Shown here piece by piece: positions 26,012 to 36,188 of a stretch of DNA of 64,000 nucleotides (its first letter is position 1; the number at the start of each line of letters is the position of its first letter). This DNA comes from Methanomassiliicoccaceae archaeon UBA328. Lineage in GTDB: Archaea > Thermoplasmatota > Thermoplasmata > Methanomassiliicoccales > Methanomethylophilaceae. The position numbers were made by a program, and so were the translations under genes. The notes below the pieces were generated by a model that was not told the origin of the DNA, searched no databases, and saw nothing but the letters and a program-made list of their open reading frames with translations. Where the stretch lies: positions 42,242 through 106,241 of the forward strand of contig DAYM01000010.1 of NCBI GenBank assembly GCA_002506905.1. The letters are read 5' to 3'.

Positions 26012-26662
26012 GTGCATTCTATTCACCGACCCATGAGGTACGGGGCCGCGGCCGTCATCATGTTCATCGTCCTGACAGCTCCGGCTGTGTGCGTTATTCC
26101 GGCGGATGCTTCTTCCGGGGAATTCAACATCGTATTCTTCGATGACGGCAAGGACAGCATCGAGATCGATTTCAACGGCGTGAATGTATCGACGGATGGG
26201 ACCTTCTCGTTCACTGCGCATTCTTCCTCGTACGATCTGTACAGATCCGGGATCCATTTCTATTCGTATACAGACAATAGGCCCGATTTTCTGACAGAAT
26301 ATACCCTTGTCGATCTGAGCGACACCGACGATGTCAGACAGGACAGCAATAATCCGAGCTATGTTTACTACAATCTGAGCGGTATCGGTGACGACATCAA
26401 GGTTTACTATACGTCCCTTTACCCTGACAATATCGACAACGGACTGGAACCTGAAACGGACTTCGTTGCCGAAGAAGACCCCGGCAGCATCTACGACCCT
26501 AGTGAGGATGATCCCTCCGAACCGGAAACGACCCCGTCCGAAGATACGGGCATCGATATCGGACAGGATACGGTCTTCGCCATCGTTTCAGTGCTGATCG
26601 CCCTGATCTTCGTACTTATCTGCGTGAAAGAACGCGGAAAGATCCTATCCGGAGGCCTTTGA
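26012..26662 (+). CDS. Exported protein with C-terminal membrane anchor
   Basis: Up to 216 residues with a signal peptide (YGAAAVIMFIVLTAPAVCVI), an acidic beta-rich domain, a Glu/Asp/Pro/Ser-rich stalk (DPSEDDPSEPETTPSED), and a C-terminal helix (VFAIVSVLIALIFVLICV) ending in Lys and Arg. This is the layout of an anchored surface protein. The start is either GTG 26012 or ATG 26033; the second gives a better signal peptide. No family is recognised. Confidence 0.7.
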   Translation: MHSIHRPMRYGAAAVIMFIVLTAPAVCVIPADASSGEFNIVFFDDGKDSIEIDFNGVNVSTDGTFSFTAHSSSYDLYRSGIHFYSYTDNRPDFLTEYTLVDLSDTDDVRQDSNNPSYVYYNLSGIGDDIKVYYTSLYPDNIDNGLEPETDFVAEEDPGSIYDPSEDDPSEPETTPSEDTGIDIGQDTVFAIVSVLIALIFVLICVKERGKILSGGL

Positions 26663-27295
26663 ATGGACCTTTTCGATTTCGACGAAAAGCCGGACAACTG
26701 CATCTACGTCCTGGATACGGAAACCACCGGACTGTACGGCGCACCTCAGGACGTGGTCGTGGATATCGGTATCACGAAAGTAGACCTCAGGGACGGGACC
26801 GTCAGGGATGCCTACTCCGCGGTCGTCGGCCATGATGTGGACCGTTGGGACGATTACAGGAAGAACGCATGGATCTTCCAGAACACGGATATGACGTTGG
26901 ACATGGTCAGAGAAGGTGTTCCGTTCTCCAAAGTGAGAGAAGATGTCACTTTCCTCCTGAAGAACAGGAACGTCACCGCCTACAACGTCGGTTACGATAT
27001 GAACAAATTCCTTTACAAATCGCCGTGGGATCTCAGAGGCACGTTCACCGAGTGCACGGATATCATGCTCGCTGCCATGAAGGTCTGCAAACTGAAATCG
27101 ATGAACTACTTCGACGATTACAGATATCCGAAATTGGACGTGGCGTACAAGATGATACTCAAGGGCGACGACCCCGCCAACATCCACGGGGTTCAGGACC
27201 ACCGCGCATTATCGGATGCGAGGATGGCGTCGTACGTGATGATCGAGATGTTCGATAACGGGGATTATACTCCTTATCCCAATTATCAATCGTGA
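26663..27295 (+). CDS. DEDDh 3'-5' exonuclease, DnaQ-like
   Basis: A 210-residue protein with the exonuclease motifs in order: DTETTG (near residue 17), YNVGYDMNKF (second Asp), and HRALSDARMAS (His and last Asp). It removes nucleotides from 3' ends of DNA or RNA. It follows the exported protein without a gap, so it may be in the same transcript although the functions look unrelated. Confidence 0.85.
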   Translation: MDLFDFDEKPDNCIYVLDTETTGLYGAPQDVVVDIGITKVDLRDGTVRDAYSAVVGHDVDRWDDYRKNAWIFQNTDMTLDMVREGVPFSKVREDVTFLLKNRNVTAYNVGYDMNKFLYKSPWDLRGTFTECTDIMLAAMKVCKLKSMNYFDDYRYPKLDVAYKMILKGDDPANIHGVQDHRALSDARMASYVMIEMFDNGDYTPYPNYQS

Positions 27296-27349
27296 ACTTT
27301 TTCCACAAATTGCTCAACAGACAGATACCAGATACAGCACCGTACAATT

Positions 27350-27614
27350 ATGAAAGAGTACATACCGAGAACCATCGACGAAAAGTTAAAAGACAATCTG
27401 GATGCGTTCGGCGCAGTGCTGACAGTAGGTCCCAAATGGTGCTGAAAAACAACCACGGGAAAACACTATGCGAAAAGTACTCTTGACCTTCAGGATCAGG
27501 ATACGATCGAGAGTTATCGCGCCATCTTTCCTGGCAGCGATATCGTCCGGAGAATACGCATATACGAGAAAAGACGGGATCCGCGTTATCCCGCTGGGAT
27601 GCCCGAAGCAGTGA
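27350..27614 (+). pseudogene. Remnant of a DUF4143-type AAA ATPase, N- and C-terminal pieces
   Basis: ATG 27350 encodes YIPRTIDEKLKDNLDAFG and VGPKWC, then a TGA (27443-27445) at the place of the P-loop glycine, then KTTTGKHYAKSTLDLQDQD in the same frame. These are the first 50 residues of the widespread archaeal/bacterial ATPases with C-terminal DUF4143. Then, in another frame, comes PSFLAAISSGEYAYTRKDG and VIPLGCPKQ with a TGA at 27614, the family's usual C-terminus. The middle, roughly 300 residues, is deleted. The gene is therefore dead by a stop, a deletion and a shift. Confidence 0.75.
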
Positions 27615-27618
27615 TTTC

Positions 27619-30204
27619 TCACTGTTTTTCTTCCCTTTTCTTCTCCTCTTTTTCCATGTCCTTCTGAAGCTGTCTGTTGAAAAAGTTCTCCGTGATACGG
27701 GTGATGCAGGATTCCCTCTTCGATCTGTTCACCAATGTGGCGCACACGAACCATGCGACAAATATGATCATCAGCAGTCCGAGATATTCGATCGGGAAGT
27801 ACATGATCGATGCCAATCCGATGGATACCACGGGTACGCAGTAGAACAGGACCATTATTCCCAACAGGAGGAAGGCCAGTATTATGGGGAACAGCTGCCT
27901 GTTCGCCTTTCCGCTCCTGTCCATGAATCCGAACACGGGGTAGATGAAGAACAGCTGTGCGATACCGGCGAGGACCATGAAGAACAGCATTGCGCTGCGC
28001 GCGGCTATCTCCGCTACGAGAGACGCGCTCTCGGTAACATCATACCCGCCGGACATATGATCGAGGAAATCCTGATAGGTCTGATCGGGGAAGATCGAAT
28101 GGAACATATCCCATGTCGTATTGAGATCGATGTTGCTGAACAGACCTCCCGTTATACCGAATGTGAACAGTGCGTAGATGAACAGCGAGAACGCCGCCAC
28201 GAGACATGCCGCGGGAATGCAGAACCTGAGGACCCCCGGCAGGATCATCTCCTTATTGTCCGAAGGTTTGGCCCAGATGGCCATAAGGAAGGCCGCGAAC
28301 GATACCGTGATCAGCGCGTAGTATGTGTTCTGAATGGGAAGCAGAGGAAGCTTCTGGAAGACCAGCAGGAGTATTCCCACCAATATCGCGAGGATGAAGT
28401 TCCTTGTGAGGTACAGTTTCAGGATGTCGCGCATACCTGTGACCGTCCTCTTTCCCTCGATAATGGCCTTCGGAAGGGCCTCGAAACGGTCATCGACCAA
28501 GACCATGTCCGCAACCCCTCTCGTGGCGCCCGAACCGCTCTGAAGGGCAACTCCGACGTTCGCCATCTTCAGCGATTTGACGTCGTTGACACCGTCTCCC
28601 ACCATGGTGACGTATCTTCCGTTCTTCTTCAGGGTGCCTATGACCTCTTCTTTCTGGTCCGGTTTCATCCTGCCGAAGATGTTCGTCTCCAAGATCGCCT
28701 TGGTCTTCTCCTCTCCCTGAAGGGAATCGAGTTCCTCTCCAGAGATCATCTTCCTGTCCCCGGGGATGTCTGCAAGGGAGAATATGGCGTCCACCGTTTC
28801 CGGATCGTCTCCGGAGATGACCTTGAGATCCATTCCCGCATCGACGAATTTGCCGATGATCTCCTTGCAGTCGGGCCTGACCTCGTCCCTTATGGTGATA
28901 AGACAGATCGGCTGAAGCTTCGGCATGACGATCTCGTCGCCGTTGTGGATGTCCGGCGTCTCTGCCCTGCAGAGCAGCACCGTCCTCAGTCCTTTGGAAG
29001 AGCATTCCGAGATCTTCTTCTCCAGATCTATATCGGAATCGATGTTCTTCCTGAGCATCGGATACGCGCCCATGAACACGGAAGCCTCCGAATCCCCGAT
29101 CTTAAATCTTACTGCGCTGTATTTCCTTTCGGATGTGAATTGTATCTCGTCTTCGAGAACGGCATCGGAATCCCCGTACTTTTCTGCGATCGCGCCTACG
29201 GTACGGTTCTTGCTGCCGGTGGTATTCACGAATGCGGCTATCAGTTCGGATGCCTCATCCTCCGGAATGAAATATTCCGCATTGTCGAAGACCAGATGAT
29301 TTGTGGTTATTGTCCCGGTCTTGTCCATGCAGACGGTATCGACATGGCTCATGGACTCGACGGAACTGGAGTTCTGCAGGAGGACCCCGCCGTCCGCCAT
29401 ACGGACGGCTGCGATCATGTATGTTATAGTTATGAGAAGGAAAAGAGCGATAGGGACGATATCGAGGATGATGACAGCCTCGATAAGCGATTCCACGGCA
29501 TGTTTTCCCGAGATGATATTGAGAAGGACCATCACGAAGAGGTAGAAGAACGAGATGATCATCAGCATCTCCGTGACCGTTGTGGTCTCTCTCTGGAGGG
29601 GCGTCTTCTTCTTTTCGAACTTCTTGGCGCTGGAAAGCATCTTCGATGCAAAGGTGTCCTCTCCGAGCGCGGTCACTTTGAAATAGCAGTCTCCGGCGAC
29701 GCAGTAAGCTCCGGAATATATGACATCCCCTTCATGTTTCCTGCGTGTGCTGGATTCTCCGGTGAGAAGTGATTCGTCCATCTCGAAGGAGTTGCATTCG
29801 AGGATCTCTCCGTCAACCTGTGCCTGGTCCCCGGCCTCCATCTTGATGATGTCGTCGAGAACGATCTTTGACGGATCGGTCTCCGTGATCTTGCCGTCCC
29901 TGACTATCTTCACGGTAGGTCTGAGAAGCAGTGCGATCTTGTCCAGCCTTCTTTTGGCCTTCATCTCCTGGAGCGTCGAGATCAGAACATTGATAAGAAT
30001 AACCCCGGTGGCGGCCAGAGCGTTTAGGTATTCGTCGAAATAGATCAGTGCCGCACCCAAGATCAGAAGGATCAGGTTGAACGAGGTGCACAGATTCTTG
30101 ACGATGATATCGAGATAGCTTCTGCTGACGGGGGATTCGAAGGAGTTGACCTTGCCGGCCTTAACTCTCTCCTGTACCTCTTTCTCCGTCAGTCCGGATT
30201 GCAT
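27619..30204 (-). CDS. P-type cation ATPase, CtpE-like
   Basis: An 861-residue P-type ATPase. Motifs in order: TGES in the actuator domain, phosphorylation site DKTGT, and GDGVND in the hinge. The N-terminus (KVNSF ... LDIIVKNLCTSFN) and an actuator without heavy-metal domains place it near the CtpE-type pumps thought to move calcium or other divalent ions. About eight to ten membrane helices are visible. ATG 30204 is preferred over TTG 30213. It is flanked on both sides by ATPase-gene fragments on the other strand, which suggests past rearrangement. Confidence 0.88.
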   Translation of the reverse strand: MQSGLTEKEVQERVKAGKVNSFESPVSRSYLDIIVKNLCTSFNLILLILGAALIYFDEYLNALAATGVILINVLISTLQEMKAKRRLDKIALLLRPTVKIVRDGKITETDPSKIVLDDIIKMEAGDQAQVDGEILECNSFEMDESLLTGESSTRRKHEGDVIYSGAYCVAGDCYFKVTALGEDTFASKMLSSAKKFEKKKTPLQRETTTVTEMLMIISFFYLFVMVLLNIISGKHAVESLIEAVIILDIVPIALFLLITITYMIAAVRMADGGVLLQNSSSVESMSHVDTVCMDKTGTITTNHLVFDNAEYFIPEDEASELIAAFVNTTGSKNRTVGAIAEKYGDSDAVLEDEIQFTSERKYSAVRFKIGDSEASVFMGAYPMLRKNIDSDIDLEKKISECSSKGLRTVLLCRAETPDIHNGDEIVMPKLQPICLITIRDEVRPDCKEIIGKFVDAGMDLKVISGDDPETVDAIFSLADIPGDRKMISGEELDSLQGEEKTKAILETNIFGRMKPDQKEEVIGTLKKNGRYVTMVGDGVNDVKSLKMANVGVALQSGSGATRGVADMVLVDDRFEALPKAIIEGKRTVTGMRDILKLYLTRNFILAILVGILLLVFQKLPLLPIQNTYYALITVSFAAFLMAIWAKPSDNKEMILPGVLRFCIPAACLVAAFSLFIYALFTFGITGGLFSNIDLNTTWDMFHSIFPDQTYQDFLDHMSGGYDVTESASLVAEIAARSAMLFFMVLAGIAQLFFIYPVFGFMDRSGKANRQLFPIILAFLLLGIMVLFYCVPVVSIGLASIMYFPIEYLGLLMIIFVAWFVCATLVNRSKRESCITRITENFFNRQLQKDMEKEEKKREEKQ

Positions 30205-30382
30205 AGTGTACAAACCTCTTGCGATTATATTTACTTATACTTCAATCGGTAATTCAGAGACCTGTTTTCCAAGTTTCCTTTATGCCATGCTGATGCCGGG
30301 CAACGATCAGCGAATGTGCATATTTTTCGGAATAGGACCTGAACAATGCAGCCGAGGTCGGAACAGCAGATCCCGTGGTCCG

Positions 30383-30580
30383 AATTTCATCATTGCCGAC
30401 TCCCGGAAGATCATCCCTATCGGATCCAAATCGGCCACATCATCCAAGCATGCATCCCTCGATCGTTTCATGATAAAATACAGCCCGAAGATCGAAAAGG
30501 CATATGTCATCCATTCGAAGAACCTCAGGACCGACGGAAAGATCGTCTATCTTCCGGTTTACATGACGATGTTCCTCTGA
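30383..30580 (+). pseudogene. C-terminal remnant of a DUF4143-type ATPase
   Basis: The frame reads NFIIADSRKIIPIGSKS, then SKHASLDRFMIKYSPKI, and ends KIVYLPVYMTMFL with TGA at 30580. This is the terminal nuclease-like part of DUF4143 ATPases, which normally reads IPIEVKS; the catalytic-looking Glu is replaced. Nothing upstream to 30214 resembles the rest of the gene. It is oriented like the remnant at 27350-27614, on the other side of the P-type ATPase. Confidence 0.7.
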
Positions 30581-30582
30581 GA

Positions 30583-33489
30583 TCATCTATCCTGAACGAA
30601 CGGCCGGACACGCTCTTCGATGGCGGACAGCGGAAGTGCGTCGAACTCCTTCCTGCGCCCCATGGAAACGTAATCTATCACGCACTTGGCCTTCTTCCCG
30701 GTGGCCTGTTCGGCTGCGTGGGCGTAAACGCTCAGCTGAAGCATGTACTCCGATTCGAAATTCTCGGTGACATCTGTTTTGTAATCGTGTATTTCGATCC
30801 TGTCAGGATATTCGGCGTAGAGGTCTATGATGCCCCTAAGGGTGACGTTCATATCGTTGAAGGGCAGGGCGCATTCTATCTCGGATTCTACGATCGGAGC
30901 ATCCTTTACGGATTCCAGGACCTCTCTGATGGCTGGGATCTCCGGGAATTCGGAATATTCGCCGTCCAGAGGTACGTTGCGGGCAAGGGCCTCCGCGGCC
31001 TTATGGACCTTGGTGCCGTATTCCATTCCCTTTCCGCAGACCTGATCGGAACCTTCGGGAGGGGCGTCCTCTCCGTCGAAACGGAGGACGTCGTGAACAC
31101 CGATGTTCTTCCTGCGTTTTATGAACGGATCGATGGCGGGACGTCCGATGAGGGATTCCGATTCGACGTTCGCATCGGAATGGGGGACACCGGTCCCGCA
31201 TTGGTCCATGACGCACATGTCCATGTTCGCAAGGCCCTTGAAGAATGCAGAAGGCTTGGGCCCCGACAGTATGGTGACATACTGCTTCGCACGGGATATC
31301 GCTACGAACAGCAGCCTCCTCTCTTCACTGTAATCCGGATCTGCGCTCAACAGTGCCAGCTTGGTCTTCCATGACTTCTTGATTACCTTGTTCCCCTCTC
31401 CTAGGTCCACGACCTCGGAGGTGCATCTGATACCGATCGTATCGGTGAATCTGTACACCGAGGAATCGGGCCTGTAGCTGGGGAAATTTTGGTTGTCGAA
31501 TCCGGCACAGATGACGGCCGGATACTCCAGACCTTTGGATTTGTGCATCGTCTGTATGATCACCGCTTTTCTGGAAAGGAATGAATCCACATTGTATGTT
31601 GTCTTGTCCCTGATATCCGTTTCGATCATGCGGATTATATCAGACACGGTCAGAAGCGATCCCCTGTGGGATGCCGAGATGTTGGCGGTTATCGTCTGAG
31701 TTATATCGTTATTCAATCCGTAATATGCGAACACCGTCGCGATGAGATCGGTGATCCTGCGTTTCTTCTTGATCAGGTCCAGGCGCAGCGCGGTTATGTC
31801 TTCGGGAACATCCATGGTCGGTTCGTTAGATATCATCTCTTCGATCTCGCATAGAGGATATTCCTGGTCTGCGAGTATCGTGCCTATTCCCCAGCGGTCA
31901 CTCCTGTTGTTGATGTATCTGAGCCAGGCGAGAAGGAGCTTTCCTTCCCTGGAACCCATGATCTCCACATCGCCCTGCAGGAAGACTGGTATACCTGCTT
32001 CGATCGCCGCCTCGTTGATGGCGCGTGCCATGCGTGTTGTCCTGCAAAGCACCGCGATATCCCCATACGTCAATTGTCTGGTACTGTTCTCGTCTTCGCA
32101 TACGACGTACTTCGTGTCATGAACATAACTCTCGATCCTGCGAAGGACCTCGAGGACCTCTTCCTCATTGGAAGATGCGGATGCGATTCTGATCTCGGAG
32201 TGTTCCGAGAGATACTTCTTCTCGGAAGATATCTTCACGATATTGCGGTCCAGAGAAGCGGTATCGATCTCCTCTTTGGAAGATCCCTTTATGTACAGAG
32301 AATCGTAGGCGCAGTCTATTATCTCCTGCGAACTGCGGTAGTTCTTATCCAACGGAAGAGAAAGCGTCTCCGGTATCTCGAAAGGAACACGCTTCTCTCC
32401 GTCGTTGAGGAAACGCCTCAGTTCCACGGCCTTCTTTTCGAAGTTGGTTATGTTCTCAATGGAAACGTACCTAAATCCGTAGATGCCCTGTTTCCAATCC
32501 CCGACAACACAGAGATTCGGCTGTTTCAGAAGCATAAGCGCTATCATGAACTGATTGCTGTTCGTATCCTGAAATTCATCGATCATCAGATAGCTGCAGC
32601 GCATTCTTTCCCTGGCCTTCGCATCGCTGTAGAGAACAACGTAAGCGAATGAAGCGACAAGACCGAATGTCAGTCTGTCGTCTATGATGGAATGCCTGAT
32701 GAATTCGTAATACGCATCGTGGATCAGAGACATCATCTCCCTGCGGTCCTGATATGCGCAGGATTCCAAGATCTCACTGGACAATGGTACATTGCCCTGA
32801 TTCGCACATCCCGGATCGCTGTACCCTTCGAATTTATAGAAGAGATCTTTGGAGAGCTGGCTTTTTCCTTTGCTGTCAGGCTCGTTCTTCCTTGTGAGAA
32901 TATGCAGGACCCTGTCGGGTTCCCCGTACAGAACGTCTCCGTCATCCCCTCTGAACCATCCTTTCTTCAGAGGGACTATGCCGCGGGCCATGAGTCTCTC
33001 GATCAGGCCGTAGAGATCCGAATAATGTTTGCTGGCTATTATCGATTGATCGCCGTAATCCTCGCCGCGGTCGGCGAGGAAGCGGTCCATGAAATCCGAG
33101 AAATACGTCCGATTGAGGGTGTTGTTCTCTACCGTACGCGCGCTTCTCGTCAATTTCTCATTTATGCCGAAAAACCTGCTCACGGCCTCCGGAGACTCCA
33201 TGACGATGGAGAAACAGAACGAATCGAACGTGCTCGCCCTCAGGTCCTTGGCATCGTCCGGTCTTCCGGATTCAGACAGTTTGCTTTTGATCCTATCTTC
33301 CATCTCGGATGCCGCGTTGCGGGTGAAAGTGAGCAGGATGATATCCTTCGGATCCGGATGCGCATTGAGAAGATTGATGTATCTCTCCATGATGGTCGAG
33401 GTCTTTCCGGTCCCGGGACCGGCATCTACGACTATCATACCGTCAAGCGTCGTCGCTATCTTCTTTTGGGAATCGTTGAGTTCGCTCAT
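30583..33489 (-). CDS. UvrD/AddA-like helicase-nuclease
   Basis: A 968-residue superfamily 1 helicase. Walker A AGPGTGKTS (23-31), motif Ia LTFTRNAASEM, Walker B LMIDEFQDTNSNQ, GIYGFRY, and the late motifs MHKSKGLEYPAVI and RRLLFVAISRAKQ are all present. The C-terminal 150 residues carry a PD-(D/E)xK RecB-family nuclease (ESEIE, LRGIIDLY, IHDYKTD). This is the architecture of AddA. It overlaps the upstream AddB-like gene by 4 nt (ATGA), so both subunits are made together for resection of double-strand breaks. Confidence 0.88.
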   Translation of the reverse strand: MSELNDSQKKIATTLDGMIVVDAGPGTGKTSTIMERYINLLNAHPDPKDIILLTFTRNAASEMEDRIKSKLSESGRPDDAKDLRASTFDSFCFSIVMESPEAVSRFFGINEKLTRSARTVENNTLNRTYFSDFMDRFLADRGEDYGDQSIIASKHYSDLYGLIERLMARGIVPLKKGWFRGDDGDVLYGEPDRVLHILTRKNEPDSKGKSQLSKDLFYKFEGYSDPGCANQGNVPLSSEILESCAYQDRREMMSLIHDAYYEFIRHSIIDDRLTFGLVASFAYVVLYSDAKARERMRCSYLMIDEFQDTNSNQFMIALMLLKQPNLCVVGDWKQGIYGFRYVSIENITNFEKKAVELRRFLNDGEKRVPFEIPETLSLPLDKNYRSSQEIIDCAYDSLYIKGSSKEEIDTASLDRNIVKISSEKKYLSEHSEIRIASASSNEEEVLEVLRRIESYVHDTKYVVCEDENSTRQLTYGDIAVLCRTTRMARAINEAAIEAGIPVFLQGDVEIMGSREGKLLLAWLRYINNRSDRWGIGTILADQEYPLCEIEEMISNEPTMDVPEDITALRLDLIKKKRRITDLIATVFAYYGLNNDITQTITANISASHRGSLLTVSDIIRMIETDIRDKTTYNVDSFLSRKAVIIQTMHKSKGLEYPAVICAGFDNQNFPSYRPDSSVYRFTDTIGIRCTSEVVDLGEGNKVIKKSWKTKLALLSADPDYSEERRLLFVAISRAKQYVTILSGPKPSAFFKGLANMDMCVMDQCGTGVPHSDANVESESLIGRPAIDPFIKRRKNIGVHDVLRFDGEDAPPEGSDQVCGKGMEYGTKVHKAAEALARNVPLDGEYSEFPEIPAIREVLESVKDAPIVESEIECALPFNDMNVTLRGIIDLYAEYPDRIEIHDYKTDVTENFESEYMLQLSVYAHAAEQATGKKAKCVIDYVSMGRRKEFDALPLSAIEERVRPFVQDR

Positions 33490-36125
33490 TCCGATTCCTC
33501 CGATTCCTCTACCTTGGAAAGTTCACGCGTGCAGGCCTGCCTGTAGTTGCATTTGGAACAATTCAACATCGGCTTCGGGGGGAATGTTCCGACCGCCATC
33601 TCCGATGCCGCCCTGTGGTCCTCTTCCACTCTGGAAATGAATTTTCTGATCGTATCGATGGGGATGACGAGTCTGTCCTTTCCCACGACGATCCCTCCCA
33701 GGATGTTCGCCGTTATCTTCCTGATGGCGGTAGTTATCACCTTTTTTTGGCCGATGACGCTGAAGACCGAGGCCATCGTCTCGGGGTCCGTGTCAAGATC
33801 GGAACCTCTTTCGAGACCGTGTCCCGAGATAGCATTTATGAATGAGTCCCAGGACTCCAGATATCTGGGATAGTCGTTACCTCCGAAATGATCCTTCAGA
33901 CAACAGCCCGGATCGTGAAGATACTCTTCGAGGGTCGAGCCTACGAGCTCTATGCTCCTAACACCGGACAGAACATCATAATCAGGATCGGACACGGAGG
34001 ATGCGACATCGCTCCTGACGTAGAATTGAGAAAATGTGCACGGAAGTTTTCCGCTGTTGTCATACGCCAATGCCAGATATATCAGCGGCTGGAATTCGGG
34101 ATGCTCCACATCGGAGATCATCATTTTCTTCAGATCGCCGAGCTTCTTGAACCCGCCGGTCTTGTAATCTGTGATATTCTGGCCGTCGATCAGGTCCATG
34201 TCTCCGAATAACGGGAATTTAGACGAGTGGAGCTGCTTCTCGGCAATGCTGCTGCATCTCTCAACACCCTCCGATTCCATCAGTTTGTTCGGATGCGGAC
34301 GGTCGGCGTTGATCATGTCCAAGGGAACATCTTTGATCTTCAGACCATCGATGTATCTCTTCACATTCATCATACTGGCACTGAGCTGCGTCCTATCTAT
34401 GGGGACCATCTGCTCGCAGGATATTCCCGCATATGATTCCTCCAACTTTTCCAGAAAATGCTCTATGCCTTTCTCGTTTACGAGATCGGGATCGCAAAGA
34501 TAGAGTTCGGCAAATTCGTGGATAACGTTTCCGAATACAGTAAATTCGCTGTCGGGAGCCCTCATTATCTTGCTGAAAAGATAGACACGGGGACATTCGC
34601 GGAATGCATCGTAAGTGCTTTTGGAGAAGCTCCACGAATAAACAGGCTGCCTCTCTACATGGGTATCTCCTTTGACAGAAATTTCCTTTTCCACAGAAAC
34701 GACCCAGGGGCCTTTGATAGTCTCTCCCGAAGAGCATACGTCATCGAAGGTCTCTATCCTTTTTCCGTAATAGATCTGATCGAAATATGTGCATGGTCTT
34801 GCAGGTTTTCCGCCCCTCATCAGATTGACCGCATACACCCTCGAAGTTCCCTGCTGCATAAGAACGGAGAACCTTTCGATATTCTTCTCCGACTCCTCGT
34901 CCCTGTCGATATAATCCTTCCCGATTATGCTGGGAGACCATTCGGGTCCGATGCCTACGAAGATGACAAAAGGCCTATCGATGTAGACCGAATTGTTGCA
35001 GTTTACCAGCAAGACACCTCTCTTCTCGTTCTCCGGGGTCTGTTCGTTATGGTGAAGATCGGCAACGTTGTTCACGGCATACGTCAGCTCATTGACGAGC
35101 TTGGTGGTGACCTTTCTGTCAACTAGCATCAGATCCTCCAGAAGGATCTTTACCTGCGGCCTCTGCATGGGATTGACAACAGATTCCATGACCTCGCCGA
35201 AGGTCATCGAACGTACGTCCTTCATGATATTAACGAGCATGACGGTCTTTTCATTCTCTATATTATTGATCTGCTTGCAGAGAAGATACTCGTCCTGAGT
35301 GGACCTCAGATAGCCTCCGTAACTGGAAAGTATCTCCCTTACATGTCTTACCCTGACCGTATCGTAATTGAGTGCCAGTGTGACAAATTGAAGGAAATCT
35401 CTGATCTGAGAGAGATCCCTTACCGCCATTGTGTTCTTGAACGGCAGTTTCTTCCTGTACAATGCTGCGCGGATGGCGTCTGCGACCGGACCCTCGGTAT
35501 CCATTACGATTGCCGTATCGTCTGCCATCTCTGGTGTTATCAGGTCCATGATGTTATCGGCTATCTGACGGTCGTTGCCGATCTGATGGATCTTCTCGAT
35601 ATCATACACTCCGTCTTTGTACAGATCGATCTCTTTGAAATCGTTAGGGATGAAATGCTTATCGAGATCGTCGAAGAGGTCCAGGCCTATGACCGCAATC
35701 TTCTTTCCTCTGTAAAACAGACTGTCAGAAGGATCGTAGTTCGACATCACCTTCTCGATGGTGGGAAGAGCGGCAAAGGAACGGTACACCTCTTTTGCGG
35801 ATTGTGAATACAAATAATTCTCCGGATTCGCCCTGTACCTGCGTATGGTGCGGATATTCTCCAATTCACCGTGAATATACTTAAAATCCAGTCCGGTCTC
35901 GTCTGCGATCGACGATATGATTCTCAGATCGCCGAGTATCCCTTTTCCCAATATGCGGACGGATTCCTTTCCGGCGATCTGCCTCGGAGTATAAGCGAAA
36001 TTACCGATGGTTGCCTTGTCCACTCTGGAATTCAAAGCCGTGGCCAGAGGGGCATCGTTGGTAATAACGAGCTCACAGTCCTTCACTTCTTCGTAGATCT
36101 CGTCGATACTTTTGGCCTTCCGCAT
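33486..36125 (-). CDS. AddB-like nuclease with Fe-S cysteines
   Basis: An 879-residue protein. The N-terminal two thirds look like a degenerate helicase without a Walker A motif. The C-terminal third is a RecB-type nuclease: FGNVIHEFAE, GDMDLIDGQNITDYKTGG (catalytic Asp and DYK). Its cysteines, FRECPRVYLF before the nuclease and NCSKCNYRQACTRE at the end, have the one-plus-three spacing of the AddB iron-sulfur staple. Together with the helicase gene it overlaps, it forms an AddAB-like enzyme. A TATA box 25 nt upstream of the ATG suggests a leaderless operon. Confidence 0.82.
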   Translation of the reverse strand: MRKAKSIDEIYEEVKDCELVITNDAPLATALNSRVDKATIGNFAYTPRQIAGKESVRILGKGILGDLRIISSIADETGLDFKYIHGELENIRTIRRYRANPENYLYSQSAKEVYRSFAALPTIEKVMSNYDPSDSLFYRGKKIAVIGLDLFDDLDKHFIPNDFKEIDLYKDGVYDIEKIHQIGNDRQIADNIMDLITPEMADDTAIVMDTEGPVADAIRAALYRKKLPFKNTMAVRDLSQIRDFLQFVTLALNYDTVRVRHVREILSSYGGYLRSTQDEYLLCKQINNIENEKTVMLVNIMKDVRSMTFGEVMESVVNPMQRPQVKILLEDLMLVDRKVTTKLVNELTYAVNNVADLHHNEQTPENEKRGVLLVNCNNSVYIDRPFVIFVGIGPEWSPSIIGKDYIDRDEESEKNIERFSVLMQQGTSRVYAVNLMRGGKPARPCTYFDQIYYGKRIETFDDVCSSGETIKGPWVVSVEKEISVKGDTHVERQPVYSWSFSKSTYDAFRECPRVYLFSKIMRAPDSEFTVFGNVIHEFAELYLCDPDLVNEKGIEHFLEKLEESYAGISCEQMVPIDRTQLSASMMNVKRYIDGLKIKDVPLDMINADRPHPNKLMESEGVERCSSIAEKQLHSSKFPLFGDMDLIDGQNITDYKTGGFKKLGDLKKMMISDVEHPEFQPLIYLALAYDNSGKLPCTFSQFYVRSDVASSVSDPDYDVLSGVRSIELVGSTLEEYLHDPGCCLKDHFGGNDYPRYLESWDSFINAISGHGLERGSDLDTDPETMASVFSVIGQKKVITTAIRKITANILGGIVVGKDRLVIPIDTIRKFISRVEEDHRAASEMAVGTFPPKPMLNCSKCNYRQACTRELSKVEESEESE

Positions 36126-36142
36126 ACTGTCTGTATATGCCT

Positions 36143-36156
36143 TGGAATATTTAATC
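36143..36156 (-). promoter_or_regulatory. TATA box of the AddB/AddA-like operon
   Basis: GGATTAAATATTCC on the minus strand is centred 25 nt from the AddB start. The same element read on the plus strand could serve the small gene at 36189. Confidence 0.45.
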
Positions 36157-36188
36157 CTCGAGAAGTTAGAACTTCCGTCGTATTTTGA

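Noticed and set aside
28057..29772. Plus-strand open frame of 571 codons
   Set aside because: It lies fully antisense to the P-type ATPase, whose motifs are complete.
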